From positions 1 through 64,000 of the forward strand of contig CAZRAL010000010.1 of assembly GCA_964598005.1 (NCBI GenBank): a stretch of 64,000 nucleotides of DNA, given 5' to 3'. Within the stretch, counting starts at the first letter, position 1. Each line of letters begins with the position of its first letter. Origin of the DNA: CAZRAL01 sp964598005 (lineage in GTDB: Bacteria; Pseudomonadota; Gammaproteobacteria; Burkholderiales; Usitatibacteraceae). Made by a program: the position numbers and the translations under genes. This document shows, one piece after another, positions 36,688 to 46,200 of this stretch. The notes beneath the pieces were generated by a model, which had not been told where the DNA came from, searched no databases, and saw only the letters and a list, made by a program, of their open reading frames with translations.

Positions 36688-37913
36688 TAGTGCAGGGTGT
36701 AGTGGACGCGTCAGAAATCGGCCCTGATCATCGCTCCGTTTCGACGGCAGAAATTGCCGCCACCAGTCCTCTGGAATGGTATTGGCATTTCACGCAACGT
36801 ACCGATTTCGAAACCGATACGGCCCAGCTTGCCGTGCTCGAACATATCGAGCGTTTACATAACGAACTCGAACAATATCGCCAATACCGTCAGGGGCGGC
36901 TTAATCGTCTGGTAACCCATTGGGGCAGAGGCAAGCGGCCTCCCCGCGGGCTGTATATCTGGGGGCCGGTCGGGCGGGGTAAAACGTTGTTGATGGATGC
37001 TTTTTTCAGCGTCTCCCCATTACGCCGCAAGCGACGCGTGCATTTTCACGAATTTATGCGTGAGGTGCATCAGGCCATGCAGCACTATGCGGGCGAAGCC
37101 GATCCCTTGAAAAAAATTGCTGCGGACGTGGCAAAAAAACTACGTTTGCTTTGTCTGGATGAATTCCATGTGAGTGATATTGCCGATGCGATGATACTGG
37201 GGCGGTTACTGGAACAACTGATCGAACGTGGCGTGGTCCTGGTCTTGACTTCCAATTATCATCCCGACGATCTCTATCCCAATGGTTTACAGCGCGCGCG
37301 TTTTTTACCCACTATCGATATCCTGAAACAGCAACTCGACGTAGTGGAAATCGAAGGAAAAACAGATCATCGCCGTCGGTTGCTGGATACCATGCAGATT
37401 TACCATGTTCCTGCCGATGAAGCCGCCGAAAAAGCGCTGGCGCACATGTTCAGTGTTTTGGCGGGACCCGTTTATTCAGAAAACGGCCAGCTCCATATCG
37501 GTCGGCGCGATATACCTTACCGGCGACGGGCTGCCAACATCGTATGGTTTGATTTTGATGCCTTATGCGTCCAGCCGCGCTCGCAAACCGACTATCTGGA
37601 AATTGCCCAACACTATAAAACAGTCGTGATCTCGGCCATTCCGCAATTGCCCGCGCGAGGGCGTGCGGATGTGGTGCGGCGCTTCACCTGGCTGGTGGAT
37701 GTGTTTTACGATCAGCGTGTCAAACTGATTTGTTCGGCAGCGACAGAACCCGAGCAATTGGTGCGCGATGATCGTGCAGATTATCTGGCTATGAACGAAA
37801 TGAACAACGATAAAAACCAGAATGCAGATAGCGTACAAATGGTATCGGCTGAGTTTGCACGCACGGCATCGCGGCTACGTGAAATGCAGTCGCGGGAATA
37901 TTTTTTAAGCTAA
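36684..37913 (+). CDS. zapE: cell division protein ZapE (AFG1-like ATPase)
   Basis: A 409-residue AFG1/ZapE-family P-loop ATPase. Walker A is GPVGRGKT (residues 94-101), Walker B LLCLDEFHVSD has D159/E160, and LTSNYHPDDLYPNGLQR is the sensor region of the family. ZapE associates with the Z-ring and lowers its stability in E. coli; that role is assumed here. The start is TTG 36684, overlapping the TPR gene stop, or GTG 36690. About 30 C-terminal residues beyond the core are polar and poorly conserved. Confidence 0.92.
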   Translation: MIVQGVVDASEIGPDHRSVSTAEIAATSPLEWYWHFTQRTDFETDTAQLAVLEHIERLHNELEQYRQYRQGRLNRLVTHWGRGKRPPRGLYIWGPVGRGKTLLMDAFFSVSPLRRKRRVHFHEFMREVHQAMQHYAGEADPLKKIAADVAKKLRLLCLDEFHVSDIADAMILGRLLEQLIERGVVLVLTSNYHPDDLYPNGLQRARFLPTIDILKQQLDVVEIEGKTDHRRRLLDTMQIYHVPADEAAEKALAHMFSVLAGPVYSENGQLHIGRRDIPYRRRAANIVWFDFDALCVQPRSQTDYLEIAQHYKTVVISAIPQLPARGRADVVRRFTWLVDVFYDQRVKLICSAATEPEQLVRDDRADYLAMNEMNNDKNQNADSVQMVSAEFARTASRLREMQSREYFLS

Positions 37914-37988
37914 TCGCCTGTCAGATTTATTCCGCTAGTCGATCAATATGGCGACAAACATTGGATGTTGCTTAATCATGATGATATT

Positions 37989-38774
37989 TCAAAGCCCTTT
38001 CTGTCTGCCTATATCGGCAACTGCTTTTTTTGCAACGTTCTCCAATTGCCGCCGCGTTTCAAAGAGACAAATCCCGCTAGCGACAGAAACGTTAAGGCTT
38101 TCTACTGCGCCAAATAGAGGAATACTCACAATGTCATCGCAGTGCTCGCGGGTCAAGCGACGCAAACCCTCGCCTTCAGCACCCAGCACCCAGGCCAGCG
38201 CACCCGTGAAAGTAGTGTCATATAAACTTGAATTTCCTTTTTCGTCGGCTCCAATAATCCGGATATCGCGCGCGCTCAATTCACGTAGGGTACGTGCCAA
38301 ATTGGTCACCATAATATAGGGTACAGTTTGCGCTGCCCCACTGGCCACTTTGATGGCTGTTGCAGTCAAGCCGACGCTGCGATCCTTGGGTGCAATTACC
38401 GCATGAACTCCAGCTGCATCGGCGACCCGTAAACAGGCCCCCAGATTATGTGGATCGGTAATGCTATCTAGCACCAACAGTAGTGGAGGCACAGTCAGTA
38501 CATCCAGTACATCATCGACGAATTGCGCCAACTGGATTGGCTCTACCGCCATGACGATACCCTGGTGCCGTGCTGCGCCTCCTGTCATACCGTCCAGCCG
38601 TTTGGCGTCAACAGCCATCACGCGTATATTCTTCGCTTTTGCCAGATCGGTAAATTCCCGCATGCGTGCATCCAGCCGTGCCGCATCGACATAAATTTCA
38701 TGCACGCTCTCTGGTCGCATGCGCAAGTGCGAACGTGCGGCATGGAAGCCGAATACGTAGCGGGAGCGGCTCAT
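37989..38774 (-). CDS. rlmB: 23S rRNA (guanosine-2'-O-)-methyltransferase RlmB
   Basis: A 261-residue SpoU-family methyltransferase. It has an N-terminal RNA-binding substrate domain (VFGFHAARSHLRMRPESVHEIYVD) and the three SPOUT motifs: LDSITDPHNLGACLRVADAAGV, WVLGAEGEGLRRLT and IPLFGAVESLNVSVASGI. It methylates G2251 in 23S rRNA in E. coli. The start overlaps the rnr stop by ATGA, so the pair forms the usual rnr-rlmB operon. Confidence 0.95.
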   Translation of the reverse strand: MSRSRYVFGFHAARSHLRMRPESVHEIYVDAARLDARMREFTDLAKAKNIRVMAVDAKRLDGMTGGAARHQGIVMAVEPIQLAQFVDDVLDVLTVPPLLLVLDSITDPHNLGACLRVADAAGVHAVIAPKDRSVGLTATAIKVASGAAQTVPYIMVTNLARTLRELSARDIRIIGADEKGNSSLYDTTFTGALAWVLGAEGEGLRRLTREHCDDIVSIPLFGAVESLNVSVASGICLFETRRQLENVAKKAVADIGRQKGL

Positions 38775-41230
38775 TTTTTACGGGTCAGTAAGGCACCCGC
38801 AGAAGCACTTTTTTTGGTTTTTTTTGCGGTCGGTTTTTCAGTGATGGTTTTTGTTGCCAATCCTGCCATCGGGGTGACTGGTGGCGCAGCACTGGTCACC
38901 GTGGTAACAACAACTTCTGTTGGCGGCATTATGCGACCCCCTGGTGCTTTACTCTTCGTCAAAACGGGGGCAACCGGTTCTTTTGTTTTCTTCGCCGCTT
39001 TTGTTTTGGCAACGTCCGTTGCCTCACTTGCTGCCTTGTCTGGTTCCTTATAGCGCTCTCCTGCCAGCACAAAATCGATCTTGCTGGTTTCAATATCTAC
39101 ACGCGCCACTTTTACATTGACGCGATCCGCAAGCTGATAGCGTTTACGCGTACGCTCCCCTGTGATGACATGCTTGTCGGCATCGAACTGGAAATAATCC
39201 TGCCCCAATTCTGAAACATGAACTAGGCCTTCGACGTACACGTCGTCCAGAGAAACAAAGATACCAAATCCAGTCACACTTGAAATGGTTCCGGCAAATA
39301 CTTCGCCCAGACGATCTTTCATGTAGTAGCACTTGAGCCATGCCACCACATCGCGCGTTGCCTCGTCTGCTCGGCGTTCCGTTTGCGAACAATGTATGCC
39401 CAGGTCTTTCCACGGTTGATCAGGTTTGTAGACCTCACCCGCCAGCACAGCTTTGATGGCACGATGCGTTAACAGATCGGGATAACGTCGGATGGGCGAG
39501 GTAAAATGTGCATAAACTTCGTAGGCTAGGCCAAAATGTCCCACATTATCAGGGCTATATACAGCCTGTTGGAGCGAGCGCAACATTGAAGTTTGTAGCA
39601 AAGCAACGTCCGGGCGTGGCTTTACTTTTTCCAACAGTGCCGCATAATCGCCCGCCTTGGGCGTGAGCCCGCCACTCAATTGCAGTCCAAAATCCTTGAG
39701 CATGCTGCGCAACGATTCCAGCTTCTCCGGGGTAGGCCCCTCGTGTACCCGATACAAATTGGGATGTTTGTGTTTAAGCAAAAAATCAGCCGTGCACACA
39801 TTGGCGGCAAGCATGCATTCTTCAATCAGCTTATGGGCATCGTTCCGATAGACGGGAACAATGTTCTCAATCTTGCCTTGTTCATTGAAAATCATCTCGG
39901 TTTCAATCGATTCAAAATCGATCGCGCCCCGCTTATGTCGGGCTTCCAGCAAAATCTGGAAAGCCAGGTCGAGATTTTTCAGAGCCGGCAATAAATCGGC
40001 GGCAATGCCGTGGTCCTTTTCCTTGCTATAAAGCGCTTTTGCAACATTGGTATAGGTGAAACGCGCCGCCGAGTGAAAAACTGCGCTATAAAACGTATAT
40101 TTTTTCACTTCCCCCGCTGGCGTAAGCGTCATATCGCAAACCAGAGCCAGTCGATCCACATTCGGCTTCAGGGAACACATTTCATTGGAAAGTGCCTCGG
40201 GCAACATAGGGATGACACGGCGCGGAAAATAAACCGAATTGCCGCGTAACCGTGCTTCACGGTCCAAGGCGCTGCCCGGCTTCACGTAATGGCTGACATC
40301 CGCAATGGCCACCAGCAGGCGCAGCCCTTTCGATAATTTCTCGCAATACACGGCATCGTCAAAATCTCGTGCGGTTTCGCCATCGATAGTAACGAACGGC
40401 AAGGCGCGAAGATCTTCACGGCCTTGTATTTCCTTAGTACTTACTTTTTTCGGTATTTTCTTTTCCAGCGCCACTACATCGGCCGACCATTCATAAGGCA
40501 AATCATGTTTACGCAAGGCAATTTCGATTTCCATGCCCGGATCGGCATAATTTCCGAGTATTTCAATAACGCGCGCGACGGGCTCGGAATGCTTGGATGG
40601 TTGCACGACAATTTGCGCAGTCACGACCTGCCCCGCTTTGGCTCCCCCGTCATAGCCCGGTTCGATCAAAATATCCTGACTGATACGCTTGTTTTCTGCG
40701 ACGACAAAAAGCACGCCATGTTCGGAAAAAAGACGGCCCACCAGCTTTTCGTTGCGTCGTTCTAGTACCTCCACAATCGTGCCCTCGGGACGCCCTCGGC
40801 GATCCACACCGGTTTGGCGCACCATCGCACGATCCCCATCCAGTACTTTGTGCATCTGCTTGGGGCCGAGAAAAAGATCTGCCGAGCCATCGTCTGGAAT
40901 CAGGAAGCCGAATCCATCCGGATGTCCCTGTACGCGCCCGGCAACAAGGTGCAGTTTGTCGACAAGGCAAATATCGCCTTTGCGGTTAAGGATTACTTGC
41001 CCCTCGCGTTCCATGGCGCCAATGCGGCGGCTGAATCCATCGAATTCGTTTTCAGCAATCTCGAGTTTATCGGCCAGAAATTCTCGGGTTACCGGAACTC
41101 CCAAATCCGTAAGCACTTGCAGGATCATTTCCCGGCTGGGCAAGGGGTTTTCATAACGTTCGCGCTCGCGTGCGAGAAAAGGATCGGACGCCCTTAAAGA
41201 TGGGGTAATAGCTTTTTTCTTATTTGACAA
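38771..41230 (-). CDS. rnr: ribonuclease R
   Basis: An 819-residue 3'-5' exoribonuclease. Order: N-terminal winged-helix region, cold-shock domains (GRVQGHPDGFGFLIPDDGSADLFL), RNB catalytic domain (ALPFVTIDGETARDFDDAVY, with the Asp cluster), S1 domain (FAGTISSVTGFGIFVSLDDVYVEGLVHVSEL, about residues 650-720), then a long Lys/Ala/Thr-rich basic tail. It degrades structured RNA. It starts at 41230, just upstream of and divergent from tRNA-Leu. Confidence 0.96.
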   Translation of the reverse strand: MSNKKKAITPSLRASDPFLARERERYENPLPSREMILQVLTDLGVPVTREFLADKLEIAENEFDGFSRRIGAMEREGQVILNRKGDICLVDKLHLVAGRVQGHPDGFGFLIPDDGSADLFLGPKQMHKVLDGDRAMVRQTGVDRRGRPEGTIVEVLERRNEKLVGRLFSEHGVLFVVAENKRISQDILIEPGYDGGAKAGQVVTAQIVVQPSKHSEPVARVIEILGNYADPGMEIEIALRKHDLPYEWSADVVALEKKIPKKVSTKEIQGREDLRALPFVTIDGETARDFDDAVYCEKLSKGLRLLVAIADVSHYVKPGSALDREARLRGNSVYFPRRVIPMLPEALSNEMCSLKPNVDRLALVCDMTLTPAGEVKKYTFYSAVFHSAARFTYTNVAKALYSKEKDHGIAADLLPALKNLDLAFQILLEARHKRGAIDFESIETEMIFNEQGKIENIVPVYRNDAHKLIEECMLAANVCTADFLLKHKHPNLYRVHEGPTPEKLESLRSMLKDFGLQLSGGLTPKAGDYAALLEKVKPRPDVALLQTSMLRSLQQAVYSPDNVGHFGLAYEVYAHFTSPIRRYPDLLTHRAIKAVLAGEVYKPDQPWKDLGIHCSQTERRADEATRDVVAWLKCYYMKDRLGEVFAGTISSVTGFGIFVSLDDVYVEGLVHVSELGQDYFQFDADKHVITGERTRKRYQLADRVNVKVARVDIETSKIDFVLAGERYKEPDKAASEATDVAKTKAAKKTKEPVAPVLTKSKAPGGRIMPPTEVVVTTVTSAAPPVTPMAGLATKTITEKPTAKKTKKSASAGALLTRKK

Positions 41231-41296
41231 AAGAGAGTTTTCCTATTAAATTTTACTGTTTACTTTTTCAGGTGCTGCATTTTGCCTGAGTTTCGG

Positions 41297-41383
41297 GCCC
41301 AGATGGCGGAATTGGTAGACGCACTAGGTTCAGGTCCTAGCGGTGGCAACACTGTGGAGGTTCGAGTCCTCTTCTGGGCACCA
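41297..41383 (+). tRNA. tRNA-Leu (CAG)
   Basis: An 87-nt class II tRNA with encoded CCA. The acceptor GCCCAGA pairs with TCTGGGC, the D-arm is TGGCGGAATTGGTAGACGCA, and there is a long variable arm. The T-arm is GGTTCGAGTCC. The anticodon CAG is at 41331-41333 in the loop TTCAGGT. Confidence 0.97.
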
Positions 41384-41485
41384 AATTATATTTCAGCAAA
41401 CACTCGGGAAGTGTATTTGAGTATTTAATTTATTCGGTCTTTTAAACTTAAACCACTATCCACCCCTCTTTTTTAAGGAGTAAGT

Positions 41486-42250
41486 ATGTTCAAGAAAGCC
41501 TACGTTTCACTGCTGCGCGCGGGCCTTATCGCGGTAGCGTTTTCCATTTCCAATGTGCATGCAGGCCTTGACTTCGGCAAGGCGCTAGGAGCAGCCGTTG
41601 ACGCCACCAAAGCTGCCACCCTGAGTGATCAGGACGTTAAATCGATGGCTTTGCAATTTCGCAAACACTCGGACAAAAAAAACAAACTTGCCCCTTCAGG
41701 CAATCCCTATGCACAGCGGCTTGTAAAAATTACCTCGGGTTTGTCAAGTGAAGATGGTTTGAAATTGGACTTCAAGGTCTATCTCTCCAAAGCGGTTAAC
41801 GCATTTGCACTGGCCGATGGAACCATTCGGGTATATAGCGGCTTGATGGATTTGATGACCGACGACGAAGTGCGCTTTGTCATTGGTCACGAAATCGCCC
41901 ACGTAAAGTTGGGCCACAGCAAGGCCGCGATTAAAACGGCATACCTTGCCTCTGCCGCTCGCAAAGGCTTGGCTGCCAGTTCAAATAGCAAAGTAAGCAC
42001 GATTGCCGAATCGGAAATTGGCGATTTGGTGGAAACCGTCGTCAACGCTCAGCATTCCCAATCGCAGGAATCCGAATCCGATGCTTATAGTGTTAAATTC
42101 ATGAAAAAACACAAGTACGATACCAAAGCAGCAGCAAGCTCTTTGCGTAAGCTGGCAAAATTGTCCGGAAACGAAGCATCGATTCTTTCCAGTCACCCAG
42201 CCCCCGGTAATCGTGCCGAGGCTGTAGAAAAATTAGCGGCAGCAAAGTAA
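41486..42250 (+). CDS. M48-family periplasmic metalloprotease
   Basis: A 254-residue exported protease. Signal peptide 1-26 (cleavage after NVHA), zinc motif H135-E-I-A-H139 in FVIGHEIAHVKLGH, and a third ligand Glu in QESESDAYSVKFMKK. The size and layout resemble YggG/LoiP and other single-domain M48 peptidases without TPRs. No lipobox is seen, so it is probably soluble periplasmic. Monocistronic: AAGGAG ribosome-binding site before ATG 41486 and a strong terminator after. Confidence 0.92.
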   Translation: MFKKAYVSLLRAGLIAVAFSISNVHAGLDFGKALGAAVDATKAATLSDQDVKSMALQFRKHSDKKNKLAPSGNPYAQRLVKITSGLSSEDGLKLDFKVYLSKAVNAFALADGTIRVYSGLMDLMTDDEVRFVIGHEIAHVKLGHSKAAIKTAYLASAARKGLAASSNSKVSTIAESEIGDLVETVVNAQHSQSQESESDAYSVKFMKKHKYDTKAAASSLRKLAKLSGNEASILSSHPAPGNRAEAVEKLAAAK

Positions 42251-42281
42251 TTCACATCGCACTTTGCGTGCCTGCTGTAAA

Positions 42282-42317
42282 AATTGGGGCCGCCCATAGG
42301 AGCGGCCCCAATTTTTT
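42282..42317 (+). terminator. rho-independent terminator after the M48 protease gene
   Basis: A perfect 12-bp stem AATTGGGGCCGC / GCGGCCCCAATT with loop CCATAGGA and a T run. Confidence 0.9.
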
Positions 42318-42420
42318 CAAAACCAGACACATCTTTATATTTTGCTACAACCATTCCGTCCAATAACCAGAATCTATAATTTGATAAGTTTATCGTGACG
42401 AGGAATAGCCATTTACCTCG

Positions 42421-43221
42421 CTATCCGATAAAAATATGTACTAGATGGATGGTTCCTATACCAAGAGCAATCAAGGCAATTTGTTGAGCAGTCGCTTTCA
42501 GCGACACCCGTTTGTGTAGGCCAGGAATCAGGTCGGCGACCGCGACATACAACATGTTCGATGCCGCCAGAGCAAGCAATGCAGGTACCCAGTTTTGCAA
42601 TTGTTGCAGCGAAAAATAGGCCAGCAATGCACCAATAACCGTGGCCAGGCTAGAAATCACATTGAGTAGTAATGCCTGAGTACGTGAATAGCCGGAATGC
42701 AGCAAAATCAGAAAATCGCCAATTTCCTGGGGAATTTCATGGGCAATGATGGCGAAGGCTGTTACGGCGCCCAGTTTTACGTCTGCCATAAATGCTGCTG
42801 CAATGACCACACCGTCGGTAAAATTGTGAATGGTATCGCCCACAATGATCATCAAGCCGGCGCGCCCATGGTCTGCCCCGGATTCAGGTTCGGCCGGGTG
42901 GATATGCGGCACAGCATCAACTGTGCCATGATCGTGGGAATGCCGCCACATCACCAGTTTTTCCATCAGGAAAAACAGCAAAATTCCACCCAGAATATAG
43001 GCAGCCGATTCATGGTGGTTGGCAGAGGTCTCGAAAATATGAGGAATCAATTCCAGAAACACCGCCCCCAGCAACGTTCCTACTGCATAGCTGATAAACG
43101 TGGGAATCCAGCTCGGATGAACGCGCCAAGCTACTAATGCCGCCAGCAGCACGGAAAGCGCACCGCCAGCAAGGCAGGTAAGAAGGATCGAAACAAGAAG
43201 AGGCATAGGGTATTGAACCAA
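42421..43221 (-). CDS. ZIP-family metal transporter
   Basis: A 266-residue inner-membrane transporter with about eight helices. A His-rich loop (WRHSHDHG, PHIHP) lies between helices 3 and 4. The ZIP signatures are VGDTIHNFTDGVVIAAAF in helix 4 and IIAHEIPQEIGDFLIL in helix 5, which form the metal path. It probably imports Zn(II) or another divalent metal. ATG at residue 6 (MPLLVS) is an alternative start. No Zur or Fur box is evident upstream, and the gene stands alone. Confidence 0.92.
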   Translation of the reverse strand: MVQYPMPLLVSILLTCLAGGALSVLLAALVAWRVHPSWIPTFISYAVGTLLGAVFLELIPHIFETSANHHESAAYILGGILLFFLMEKLVMWRHSHDHGTVDAVPHIHPAEPESGADHGRAGLMIIVGDTIHNFTDGVVIAAAFMADVKLGAVTAFAIIAHEIPQEIGDFLILLHSGYSRTQALLLNVISSLATVIGALLAYFSLQQLQNWVPALLALAASNMLYVAVADLIPGLHKRVSLKATAQQIALIALGIGTIHLVHIFIG

Positions 43222-43307
43222 TTACCGGACTAAACGCCTGCAGTTTTTAATCATGGGTTGATAATTTTGACCGCTGCGGACCTGCTATCAGCTGTACAGG
43301 CAAGGTA

Positions 43308-43440
43308 GATTAGACTTCTTTCGAAATTTGCTGTGCTTAACATAACGGCGTTGCACAGTGGCTCAAAATCCTCATTTACTCCCTTGTAAACTCCGGTTTT
43401 TCCCCGCCATGCGCTGGTCTTCGCTTGCGACAGTTTCGAA
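43308..43440 (-). repeat. dispersed ~130-bp element, copy B
   Basis: The reverse complement matches 9183-9307 over almost the whole length, including AAAAACCGGAGTTTACAA, GGGAGTA and TGCAACGCCGTT. Both ends carry a TTCGAA palindrome here (43319-43324 and 43435-43440). No gene is in 43222-43494. Confidence 0.78.
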
Positions 43441-43494
43441 AAAAATCTATTTTAACACCCGCTGTGTGATCTTCCATTCCTGTGGTAGCGACAA

Positions 43495-44238
43495 TCACGC
43501 TTTCAACCAAATCACCGCCGCCATGCGGCCGGTTACCCCGTCCCGCCGGTAGGAAAAAAATCGCGCCGAGTCGCTTACCGTACACATTTCTTCACCGTAA
43601 ATATGCGTAACGCCCATTCGCATCAAACGGAGCTTTGCTAACGCGTAAAGATTGGCAAAATATTTACCCCCAACCGCTGCTGGGCGAAACGCACTATTCG
43701 CGCTGGCATCATCAGCTATAAAAACGTCACGCACTTCGCTGCCAACCTCAAATGCACGAGGGCCAATTGCCGGGCCCAAAAAAACCAGCAGTTGCTCAGG
43801 ATCGGTATTCATCGCCTTTACAGTCTGCTCCAGTACGCCGGCGCTTAATCCACGCCACCCCGCATGCGCTGCCCCGATGCGGGAACCAGCCGTATTACAG
43901 AATAAAACCGGTAAACAGTCCGCTACCAGAATAGCGCACGGCAATTCCGTCCTTGAAGTCACTGTGCCATCGGCTCTGGCTGCGTTACTGGCAGCTTCGG
44001 CAGCCACGATATCTGTACCATGTACTTGACTCAACCAAACAGGCGGTCGCGGCAAACAGGATGTTAACCGGCGCCGATTCTCTGCAACGTGTACAGGATT
44101 GTCCCCGACATGGGCGCCTAGATTCAATGAATCGTAGGGCGATTGGCTGACTCCGCCGTGGCGGGTTGTTACCAGCGTCCCAACGCAGGGCGGGGCAGGC
44201 CAGGCGGGGACAATCCATCCTTGGGAAAAATTCACCAC
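43495..44238 (-). CDS. pgeF: peptidoglycan editing factor PgeF (laccase-domain, YfiH)
   Basis: A 247-residue protein. The family pattern is complete: VGTLVTTRHGGVSQSPYDSLNLGAHVGD, then LSQVHGTDI, ADCLPVLF, the zinc-ligand motif IGAAHAGWRGLSAG, LGPAIGPRAFEVG and a C-terminal GRMAAVIW. PgeF removes misincorporated residues from peptidoglycan precursors in E. coli; older names call it a polyphenol oxidase. It overlaps the rluD stop by 7 nt, the usual rluD-pgeF pairing. Confidence 0.94.
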   Translation of the reverse strand: MVNFSQGWIVPAWPAPPCVGTLVTTRHGGVSQSPYDSLNLGAHVGDNPVHVAENRRRLTSCLPRPPVWLSQVHGTDIVAAEAASNAARADGTVTSRTELPCAILVADCLPVLFCNTAGSRIGAAHAGWRGLSAGVLEQTVKAMNTDPEQLLVFLGPAIGPRAFEVGSEVRDVFIADDASANSAFRPAAVGGKYFANLYALAKLRLMRMGVTHIYGEEMCTVSDSARFFSYRRDGVTGRMAAVIWLKA

Positions 44239-45224
44239 TGCCTCACGGTATCGATTAATTCGCGCATATCTTCGGGAAGCGGTGCGTCAAAACCTACAAC
44301 GTCTCCCGATACGGGGTGGGCAAATGCAAGCCGATGCGCATGCAATGCCTGACGGCCGAAGCGCTTCACATACTGCCGTTGCAGCGGCTCGGCTTTTGCC
44401 AAAGCAGCCCCATAAGTCGTATCACCCTCCAGTGGAAAGCCGATTGATTGCATGTGTACACGAATTTGATGCGTGCGGCCGGTTTGCAACTTACATTCAA
44501 GCAAGGTATGAAAACGAAAACGCTCAAGCACCCGATAGTGTGTCAATGCCGGCTTGCCACCCGCATCAACCACGGCCATTTTGGTGCGATGGCGGGGGTG
44601 CCTGCCGAGCGCTTTTTCGATGTTGCCGTCGCCGGGTACTTGCCCTTGCACCAGCGCGTAGTAGTGGCGCTTCACCATCCGCGCCTGGAGTTGCCGCACC
44701 AGATTCAATTGCGCCGCCTCTGTCTTCGCCACCACCATCACCCCGGTCGTATCCTTATCCAGCCGATGCACAATGCCTGCGCGTGGCAGCGACAATGCGG
44801 CAGGCACATGATGCAGCAGACCATTCAACAGGGTGCCACTCCAGTTTCCCGCGGCTGGATGCACCACCAGGCCCGCAGGTTTGTTGATCACGATCACTGC
44901 GTCGTCTTCGTAAATGATATTCAGAGTAACGGGTTCGGGCAGAAAAGCATATTCTTCTTCGCGCGGTTGCAAAATAACCTGCAGGCGCTCGTTTCCCTTC
45001 AATCGTGCTTTAGGCGCAAGCACCTGCCCCTCCACCGTAACCATGCCAGTTTTGGCAAGGGCCGCCAGACGGCTGCGCGAATAATCGGGCAGCAACACTG
45101 CTAAAACCTGATCCAGCCTCGAACCAGCCTGCTCCAGAGGCACCCTAAACTCCTGCACCTGAACAGCGTGGGTTAGCACATCGCTTGGGCTATAATCTTC
45201 TTCTTCAAAATCAATTGGTGGCAT
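44232..45224 (-). CDS. rluD: 23S rRNA pseudouridine synthase RluD
   Basis: About 330 residues. An N-terminal S4 RNA-binding domain (LEQAGSRLDQVLAVLLPDYSRSRLAALAKTG) precedes the RluA-type catalytic domain with HRLDKDTTGVMVVAKT (catalytic Asp) and GRTHQIRVHMQSIGFPLEGD. RluD makes pseudouridines in helix 69 of 23S rRNA. ATG 45224 is preferred; an in-frame ATG at 45254 would overlap the bamD coding start on the opposite strand. The N-terminal about 25 acidic residues are longer than usual. Confidence 0.93.
   Translation of the reverse strand: MPPIDFEEEDYSPSDVLTHAVQVQEFRVPLEQAGSRLDQVLAVLLPDYSRSRLAALAKTGMVTVEGQVLAPKARLKGNERLQVILQPREEEYAFLPEPVTLNIIYEDDAVIVINKPAGLVVHPAAGNWSGTLLNGLLHHVPAALSLPRAGIVHRLDKDTTGVMVVAKTEAAQLNLVRQLQARMVKRHYYALVQGQVPGDGNIEKALGRHPRHRTKMAVVDAGGKPALTHYRVLERFRFHTLLECKLQTGRTHQIRVHMQSIGFPLEGDTTYGAALAKAEPLQRQYVKRFGRQALHAHRLAFAHPVSGDVVGFDAPLPEDMRELIDTVRQW
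45191..45196 (+). promoter_or_regulatory. candidate -10 box (TATAAT) for bamD
   Basis: A perfect TATAAT 40 nt before the bamD ATG, located inside the 5' coding part of rluD on the other strand. The spacing would give a leader of about 30 nt. No clear -35 box is assigned. Confidence 0.4.
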
Positions 45225-45235
45225 CGGGAACAAGT

Positions 45236-46021
45236 ATGACACGAACTTTTTCAATTATTACCCTAAGCGTACTTTGCCTGTTTCTGTCCGCCTGCGGTCT
45301 GTTCGGTGAAAAAACTGATGCGCAAAAAAACTGGACGGTCGAGCAATACTACCGCTCTGCGAAAGAGGATCTGGAGACAGGCAATTATGCAACTGCGGTC
45401 AAAGGCTACGAAGCATTGGAAGCCAAATATCCTTTCGGCAAATACGCCCAGCAGGCGCAACTGGATATTGCCTATGCCTATTACCTCGATGGCGAAACCG
45501 CCCAAGCCGCCTCGGCGTGCGACCGTTTCATGAAACTGCACCCCAACCACCCCAACGTCGATTACGCGCTTTATCTCAAGGGGTTGGCATTTTTCAAACC
45601 CGATCTGGGCTTGTTTGGTGCGCTGCTCAACCTCGACCAGTCGGAACGCGATCCCAAAGCCTTGCGTGATTCGTTTGAAATATTCAAGGATCTGGTCACC
45701 CGCTTCCCCGAAAGCATCTATGCGGAAGATGCACGCGTCCGCATGGCCTATCTGATCAATGCCCTGGCCCGGCACGATATCGCGGTGGCCCGTTATTACC
45801 TGAATCGCGGCGCTTACCTGGCAGCCGTCAATCGTGCCCAGAGCGTTATGCAACGCTACCCGCAGGCTCCACTTAATGAAGAAGCACTGGTCATCAGCAT
45901 TGTTGCATACGAGAAAATGGGGATGGCCGATCTGGCTGCAGATAGCCGCCGGGTGCTACAGAAAAACTTCCCGAAAAATAGCAGCAATCTTGAGGGCAAG
46001 CCGTGGTGGAAATTATGGTGA
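45236..46021 (+). CDS. bamD: outer membrane assembly lipoprotein BamD
   Basis: A 261-residue lipoprotein with a signal peptide ending in the lipobox LSAC (Cys at residue 20). Five TPR-like repeats follow, starting VEQYYRSAKEDLETGNYATAVKGYEALEAKYPFGKYAQQAQLDIAYAYY. The family-typical FFKPDLG and ARHDIAVARYYLNRGAYLAAVNRAQ segments are present. It is an essential component of the BAM complex for outer-membrane protein insertion. It is divergent from rluD, the common arrangement. Confidence 0.96.
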   Translation: MTRTFSIITLSVLCLFLSACGLFGEKTDAQKNWTVEQYYRSAKEDLETGNYATAVKGYEALEAKYPFGKYAQQAQLDIAYAYYLDGETAQAASACDRFMKLHPNHPNVDYALYLKGLAFFKPDLGLFGALLNLDQSERDPKALRDSFEIFKDLVTRFPESIYAEDARVRMAYLINALARHDIAVARYYLNRGAYLAAVNRAQSVMQRYPQAPLNEEALVISIVAYEKMGMADLAADSRRVLQKNFPKNSSNLEGKPWWKLW

Positions 46022-46200
46022 ACTGCTCTTCATAAACCGTCTATTCGTTTCTCATAAAAAATACGGCAAGGCAAGCCAGTACCGGTCATTTATAAAGATT
46101 AACAAAACGCTCATATTCTGCTACGCTAGCGCATCGTTAACAACCGTTGCGGTGCCTTCCATGCCTTCTTCCCTCAGCAACACTTTCACAGGTTTCACCC

